The notes under the pieces: model-generated
Database searches by the model: none
What the model saw: the letters and a program-made list of their open reading frames with translations, nothing else
What the model was told of the DNA's origin: nothing
Assembly (NCBI GenBank): GCA_037447605.1
Contig: CM074823.1
Span: 566,287 to 595,894 of the forward strand
DNA length: 29,608 nt
DNA from: Zygnema circumcarinatum
Lineage: Eukaryota > Streptophyta > Zygnematophyceae > Zygnematales > Zygnemataceae
Direction: 5' to 3'
Part shown: positions 24,810 to 29,608 of the stretch, one piece after another
Layout: each line of letters opens with the position of its first letter
How positions within the stretch are numbered: position 1 is the first letter of the stretch
Program-made: the position numbers and the translations under genes

Positions 24810-27800
24810 CTAAGAGTTTAGGGTTGACTATTGTTCACAAAACTGAACCGTAAACCCAAACCTAAAAGTGAAACCCCAAAAAGTCGATTATTTTTTTCTT
24901 ATTTTTTGCAGATCTGCATCCTTTGAGATGGGCAACACAAGGGCTGTGGCTGTCGTGTACGGACCCCACGAGGTATTGTCTTTTCACTATTAAGTTTTTT
25001 TTTTGCCTTGAAAACTTATGCGCAAGATTATTAGGGGCTCTAGAGTCAAAAAATAATGTGAAGTGAATATAAAGCGTAAGAGCGAAAAACATTGAAGTAG
25101 GGAAAAAGGATAATTTGAAGTAAATTTCAGAGTTGATTCAAAAAGTAAAAGCGAGAGTAAACGTTAGGGGAGAGGGAGGGGGAGAGAGAGAAAGTGAGGA
25201 GAGAGAGAGGACAGAGAGAGGAGAGCGAGAAGAGAGAGAGGAGAGAGAGAGGGAGACGAGAGAGAGCGCGAGAGGGAGAGGAGAGAGCGGGGACAGAGAG
25301 AGAGGAGAGCGAGAAGAGAGAGAGGAGAGAGAGAGAGCGCGAGAGAAAGCGAGGGGAGAGAGTGGGGACAGAGAGAGAGGAGAGCGAGAAGAGAGGGAGA
25401 GAAGAGAGAGAGGGACACGAGAGAGAGAGAGCGCGCGAGAGAGAGTTAGGAGAGTGAGAAAGAGAAGAGAACAGGAAAGAATCCTCTTCTCTATACATGT
25501 AAATGATGAACTCGGAAAGAGGCTTTTCTTTTCCTAATGTCAACCGAACTCTGTTTTTCCTTTCTTTCTTTCTTTTTTTTTCCTTTTTTCAGCCAACAAA
25601 TCGAGCAGATGCCCTCCATGACCGCGCTCTGGTACGGCCCGAAGCCCAAACCAACCTAAAATATTGAAAAAAATTAGGGTTTAGGGTTTGAAACCATTGA
25701 AAGCCTATAGTTTGCCCCTTCATGCAAAGCCCTAAACCCCTCAAGTTCACTCCAAGCGCTGGATAGAAAGCTTCAAAGCCCCCACCCCTCCCCCTTTGCC
25801 CTGAACCCCTTCAAATTCTTAGCCCCTCAGAGCCCATTTCTGTCTGAGTCTTCAAACCTTCACTCACAAGCCCCCTCTGAACCCTGAACCCTAACATCCT
25901 CCAAACAATAAAAAAACCTCTACACTTTGGAACCCGGAACCCCACAACCCAAACGCCCTTATGCGCACCCCCCAACCCTCAGCCCCCAGCCCCGCCCGGC
26001 CCTATGCGCACACCCCAACCCTCAGCCCCCAGCCCCGCCCGGCGCTATGCGCACCCCCCAACCCTCAGCCCCCAGCCCCGCCCGGCGCTATGCGCACCCC
26101 CCAACCCTCAGCCCCCAGCCCCGCCCGGCCCTATGCGCACACCCCAACCCTCAGCCCCCAGCCCCGCCCGGCGCTATGCGCACCCCCCAACCCTCAGCCC
26201 CCAGCCCCGCCCGGCGCTATGCGCACCCCCCAACCCTCAGCCCCCAGCCCCGCCCGGCCCTATGCGCACACCCCAACCCTCAGCCCCCAGCCCCGCCCGG
26301 CCCTATGCGCACACCCCAACCCTCAGCCCCCAGCCCCGCCCGGCGCTATGCGCACCCCCCAACCCTCAGCCCGCAGTCCCGCCCGGCGCTATGCGCACCC
26401 TCCAACCATCCGCCCACAGCCCACAGGGGGCGGGCAGGGCGGCAGGTTCGGTGCGAGTACAGCATGGCGGCCTTCAGCACGGGACAGCGCAGGAAGCGGC
26501 CCAAGGGGGACAGGTAGAGGCACAACCCTAACCCTAACCCTAACCCTAACCCTAACCCTAACCCTAACCCTAACCATAACCCTAACCCTTACCCTAACCC
26601 TAACCCTAACCATAACCCTAACCCTAACCATAACCCTAACCCTAACCCTAACCCTAACCCTAACCCTAACCCTAACCCTAACCCTAACCCTAACCCTAAC
26701 CCTAACCCTAACCATAACCCTAACCCTAACCCTAACCCTAACCCTAACCCTAACCCTAACCCTAACCCTAACCCTAACCCTAACCCTAACCCTAACCCTA
26801 ACCCTAACCCTAACCCTAACCCTAACCCTACCCCTAACCCTACTCCTACCTCTATCCCTAACCCTATCCCCCCTCTCCCACGTCTTTTGTCATCTGATTT
26901 TGGTCAACTTGGTCTCCTTGGTTTCTCGAGGTTTGGCTCCTCAATGCATGTTCCATTCTCCGTTCTGTTTTCCATTCCGTTTCATTCACCACATAGAGCG
27001 AGGAATAGCACTGGTTTCTTGTTTGCCTTTTTCCTTTCACCTTCTCCCTCCCTCCCTTCCCCCCCCTCGCCCCCCCCCCATTTCTACTTTTTTTTTGTGA
27101 CCTTTTTTTCTGCCCCTGTCTTCGGGCAGGCGGTCTCAAGAAATTTCCCTCGTAGTGAAGCAGACCATGGAGGCAGCAATAATGACACATCTTCTTCCAA
27201 GAACTCAGGTGAAAACTCATTTCTCTCTCTCGTGCTCTCTCCCACTTCGCCCCTCTTCTCTCTCCCTCACATTCCCCTCCCTCTTTCTGCTCCTCCCTCT
27301 ATCTCGTCCCCACTCTCCCTCTCTCTCTCCCCCGCGTGCTATCTCCCTCGCTCTCCCTCTTTTCCCTCTCTCTCTCTCCTTCCCCCCTTTCTCCCTCTCT
27401 CCCTCTCCCACTTCCTCTCCCGCTCTCACATACATAAATTTGTCACTCTTTCTCCCCTTTTTCCTTTCCCTGCAACAGATCGACATTTTCGTGCAAGTCC
27501 TGCAAGCAGACGGAGGTACGACCCCCCCCCCCTCCTATACCGTATACTTTTTACATTATATATATATATATAAAAATATATTTTACTTAAATATTTTTTT
27601 CTACCCTTTTCTGATTCATCTACCTCTTTCAACTTCACTCGTTTTTTTTTTTTTTTCCAAAACCCGTCAATAAATACAGGAAACTAATTAAACTAACCAA
27701 GTAACTAACTAACTGATAACTAACTGAATGAACTTACTGACATGATAAAGATAATAACGATAAAGCTCAAATTTCAAAATCATTTAGTCAATATATCTCG

Positions 27801-28964
27801 ATATACCTCAATACACCTCGATATATCTCGATATACCTCAATACACCTCGATATATCTCGATACACCCGACACATCTCGGTGTACCTCGATATACCTCTA
27901 TATATCTCGATATATCTCGATATATTTGCCTGCAGGAACCCGGTGCGCGTGCATCAACGCCGCCTCGCTGGCCCTCGCCCACGCGGGCATTCCGTTACGT
28001 GACACGGTGGCATCCTGCGCAGCGGGCTTCCTTGCAAGCACCGTTCTACTGGGTAAACACATGGAACGGCTCCCACGCCTCTCTCTCTCTCTCTCTCTAC
28101 TTTTCTCTCTCTCTCTCGCTCTCCTCTCCTCTCTCTCGCTGTCGCTCTCGTCTCTCGCTCTCTCCTATCTCGCTCTCCTCCTCTCTCTCTCGCTCTCGTC
28201 TCTCGCTCTCTCCTATCTCGCTCTCCTCTCCTCTCTCTCTCGCTCTCGTCTCTTGCTCTCTCCTATCTCGCTCTCCTCTCCTCTCTCTCTCGCTCTCGTC
28301 TCTCGCTCTCTCCACTCTCGCTCTTCTCTCCTCTATCTCTCTTTTTCTGTCTCTTTCTCTCTCTCGCTCTCCTCTCTCTCCCCTCGCCCTTTCTCTCTCT
28401 TTCTCCTCTCCCTCTATCTCCCTCTCTCTTTCTCTCTATCGCTGACTCTCTCCCTTTCTCTCTCTCTCTCTCCATCTCTCTCGTCTCGTTTCTTCGTCTT
28501 CTCTCATATCGACCAGAAAATGGATCGACTACTTCCCCCCCCCTCCTCTCTAAGCACTCTTGTATCCGTTTTTGCACTTTCATCCTTATTTTTTCCTCGT
28601 TTAAGTCAATTAAATTATGGGTTTTGGGTTTGAATTTCCGTACTTGCAGATTTGAATTACTTGGAAGATAGCGGGGGAGGTCCCGACCTCACCGTTGGAC
28701 TTTTGCCCCAAGAAAACAAAATTTCACTATTGCAGGTGAGAGCACGAAAAGAACGGAACATAAAGAAATAAAAGAATTCATTTTGAGTGTAGGAGAAATC
28801 AATGACATAGAAAAAAAATGAAGGAGAAATCAAAAAAAAAAAAATTGAATTTATGGTTTCTTGATTTTTCGCAGATGGATTCGAAGCTTCCGGAGGATAT
28901 ATTTGAGCAGGTCCTTACAGTGGCGATGAGGGGATGCAAAGAAGTAGCGGGGAAGATGCGTGAG
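24335..28964 (+). CDS. RRP41: Exosome complex component RRP41 (RNase PH family), 3' end outside the window
   Basis: Core-ring subunit of the RNA exosome, which degrades and trims RNA 3' ends in nucleus and cytoplasm; in plants RRP41 is reported to keep phosphorolytic activity. Exons: 24335-24388, 24569-24615, 24912-24972, 25593-25631, 26446-26513, 27130-27208, 27479-27515, 27936-28052, 28650-28735, 28875-28964. All borders are GT-AG and the phases close exactly, giving 226 aa. Diagnostic runs: MEFLSPEGLRLDGRRPND at the start, MRRISCELGVIRGADG, MGNTRAVAVVYGP, EYSMAAFSTGQRRK, EISLVVKQTMEAAI, LPRTQIDIFVQVLQADG, CINAASLALAHAGIPLRDTV, LNYLEDSGGGPDLTVGLLP. Family length is about 240, so only a short last exon is missing, beyond the CT tract that ends the window. 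Gene symbol is by homology. Confidence 0.95.
24620..24835. repeat. TTTAGGG-type degenerate array in RRP41 intron 2
   Basis: GGGTTTA, GGGTGTA and GGGTTA units in intron 24616-24911, starting right after the GTGAGG donor. The G-rich strand is the transcript strand, opposite to most intronic arrays here. Confidence 0.85.
25155..25465. repeat. GA-rich tract in RRP41 intron 3
   Basis: GAGAGA with GAGAGCGAGAAGAGAG sub-repeats in intron 24973-25592. Purine-rich on the transcript strand. The acceptor is preceded by a separate T-rich tract (25555-25590). Confidence 0.88.
25950..26405. repeat. 43-bp GC-rich minisatellite in RRP41 intron 4
   Basis: Eleven repeats; TATGCGCAC begins at a fixed 43-bp step from 25960 to 26390. 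Two unit types alternate: A (CCCTATGCGCACACC) and B (GCGCTATGCGCACCCCC), in order B A B B A B B A A B B. All three + frames are open because the unit lacks stops; the flanking RRP41 exons splice over it. Confidence 0.93.
26521..26835. repeat. CCCTAA hexamer interstitial telomere-like array in RRP41 intron 5
   Basis: About 50 CCCTAA units, nearly perfect apart from a few CCATAA changes and a degraded 3' edge. It begins about 10 bp after the GTAGAG donor at 26514. Transcript orientation is C-rich. 26880-27129 is the acceptor-side, T/C-rich remainder of the intron. Confidence 0.95.
27215..27450. repeat. CT-rich tract in RRP41 intron 6
   Basis: CTCTCTC/CCCTCC sequence in intron 27209-27478, beginning within 15 nt of the GTGAAA donor. 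Confidence 0.88.
27790..27928. repeat. 10-bp periodic repeat in RRP41 intron 7
   Basis: Units ATATATCTCG, ATATACCTCA and ATACACCTCG alternate, often as a 30-bp triplet, up to the CCTGCAG acceptor of exon 8. Upstream in the same intron are a (TA)n run (27557-27572) and a degenerate TAACTAACTAAC run (27685-27725). Confidence 0.88.
28080..28500. repeat. CT-rich tract in RRP41 intron 8
   Basis: CTCTCGCTCTCCTCTC with a repeated subunit of about 56 bp (CTCTCCTATCTCGCTCTCCT near 28158, 28208 and 28258). It starts about 28 nt after the GTAAAC donor at 28053. Confidence 0.88.
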
Positions 28965-29608
28965 GTGCCCTCTCTCTCTCCCCTCTCTCTCTCATTCTCT
29001 CATTCTCTCTCTCTCTCTCATTCTCTCTCTCCCTCTCTCTCTCTCTCACTCTCTCTCTCTCACTCTCTTTCTCTCTCTCTCTCTCTCCCTCTCTCTTCCC
29101 CCTCCACCTCCCCCCTCGTGCTCTTTCTCAGTCACTCTACTCTCTATCAAAAAAGCAAGGCCTTCTCGTCCCTCCACTTCCCCACTCCCCTCCCTCCCGC
29201 CCATCCCCCTCCTCTCACTCCCTCTCATTCTCTCGGCCTCTCGCTCTCTCCCTCTTTCGCTCACTCTCCACCTCCCTCTCTCTATTTCTCTCAATTTGAT
29301 AGTCTGCTCCTCCTGCGTCCCTCGCTAATCTCCCTCCCCCTCTCCCTCCCTCTCCCTCTCCTCCCCTCACCCCCTCTCCCTCCCCTCCCCCCTCCCCTCT
29401 CCCTCCCTCACCCTCTCTTCCCCCCACCCCCACTCCCTCTCCTCCTCTCTCCCCTCTCCCTCTCCCTCCCTCTCCCTCTCCTCCCCCAACCCCCTCTCCC
29501 CCCCCTCCCCCGTCCCCTCTCCCTTCCTCGCCCTCGCCTTCCCCACCCCCACTCCCTCCCCTCCTCTCTCCCATCTCCCTCTCCCTCCCTCTCCCTCCCC
29601 TCCCCCCT
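28965..29608. repeat. CT-rich tract running to the window end (RRP41 last intron)
   Basis: Starts 5 nt after the GTGCCC donor of RRP41 exon 10. Imperfect CTCTC then CCCTCTCC repeats, with a roughly 125-bp CCCTCTCCCTCC subunit duplicated at about 29340-29465 and 29466-29590. No last exon is visible in it. Confidence 0.88.

Noticed and set aside
26521-26835. A true chromosome end
   Set aside because: The CCCTAA array is flanked on both sides by RRP41 exons in the correct order and phase, so it is interstitial.
25927-27100. Pro-rich open frames across the 43-bp minisatellite and the CCCTAA array
   Set aside because: The flanking RRP41 exons splice over them. The frames are open only because the units lack stop codons.

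Overview
This is nuclear DNA from a photosynthetic eukaryote, most likely of the green lineage (streptophyte alga or early-diverging land plant). Four gene families point there: a plant-type serine acetyltransferase, an ILR1-like IAA-amino acid amidohydrolase, two PPR-SMR-like proteins and the exosome core subunit RRP41. All are split by GT-AG introns. Telomere-like heptamers of the plant type (TTTAGGG) are scattered through introns and spacers, beside hexamer TTAGGG arrays and variant arrays (TTCAGGG, TGCAGGG). I cannot name the species. There is no operon logic: the genes are unrelated housekeeping or metabolic genes, and more than half of the window is low-complexity or tandem-repeat DNA.

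Layout. 1-2820: spacer with purine and pyrimidine tracts, a GTAC-rich block, clustered ACGTGG motifs and a degenerate inverted copy of the 3' end of the next gene. 2825-9173 (minus): serine acetyltransferase. Five exons (9173 to 4382) give a full catalytic domain; two further exons (3609-3397 and 2938-2825) encode a canonical EF-hand and seem to form its C-terminus. Intron 4 (4511-7064) is almost entirely telomere-variant repeat. 9174-10879: promoter side of this gene, rich in ACGTGGC and TGACGTCA. 10880-16523 (minus): a complete seven-exon ILR1-like amidohydrolase of 445 aa with telomere-like or GA/CT arrays in every intron. 16524-17788: spacer and promoter. 17789-20148 (minus) and 21158-23186 (plus): two head-to-head paralogous PPR genes, each with one intron at the same place, separated by about 1 kb. 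23187-24334: spacer with a 43-bp palindromic tandem array and a roughly 100-bp element also found upstream of the amidohydrolase gene. 24335-28964 (plus, continuing out of the window): RRP41, ten exons, 226 aa, lacking only about the last 15 residues.

Gene models were built by hand: each exon was delimited by GT/AG sites, checked for phase, and its codon count matched to the translated family motifs. The weakest part is the 3' half of the serine acetyltransferase gene, where the junction that would fuse it to the EF-hand is not a canonical splice site as sequenced. The most interesting observations are the possible Ca2+-binding serine acetyltransferase, introns made of telomere-like repeats, a signal peptide encoded by a microsatellite, the divergent PPR pair with unequal SMR-motif retention, and a shared promoter-proximal element.
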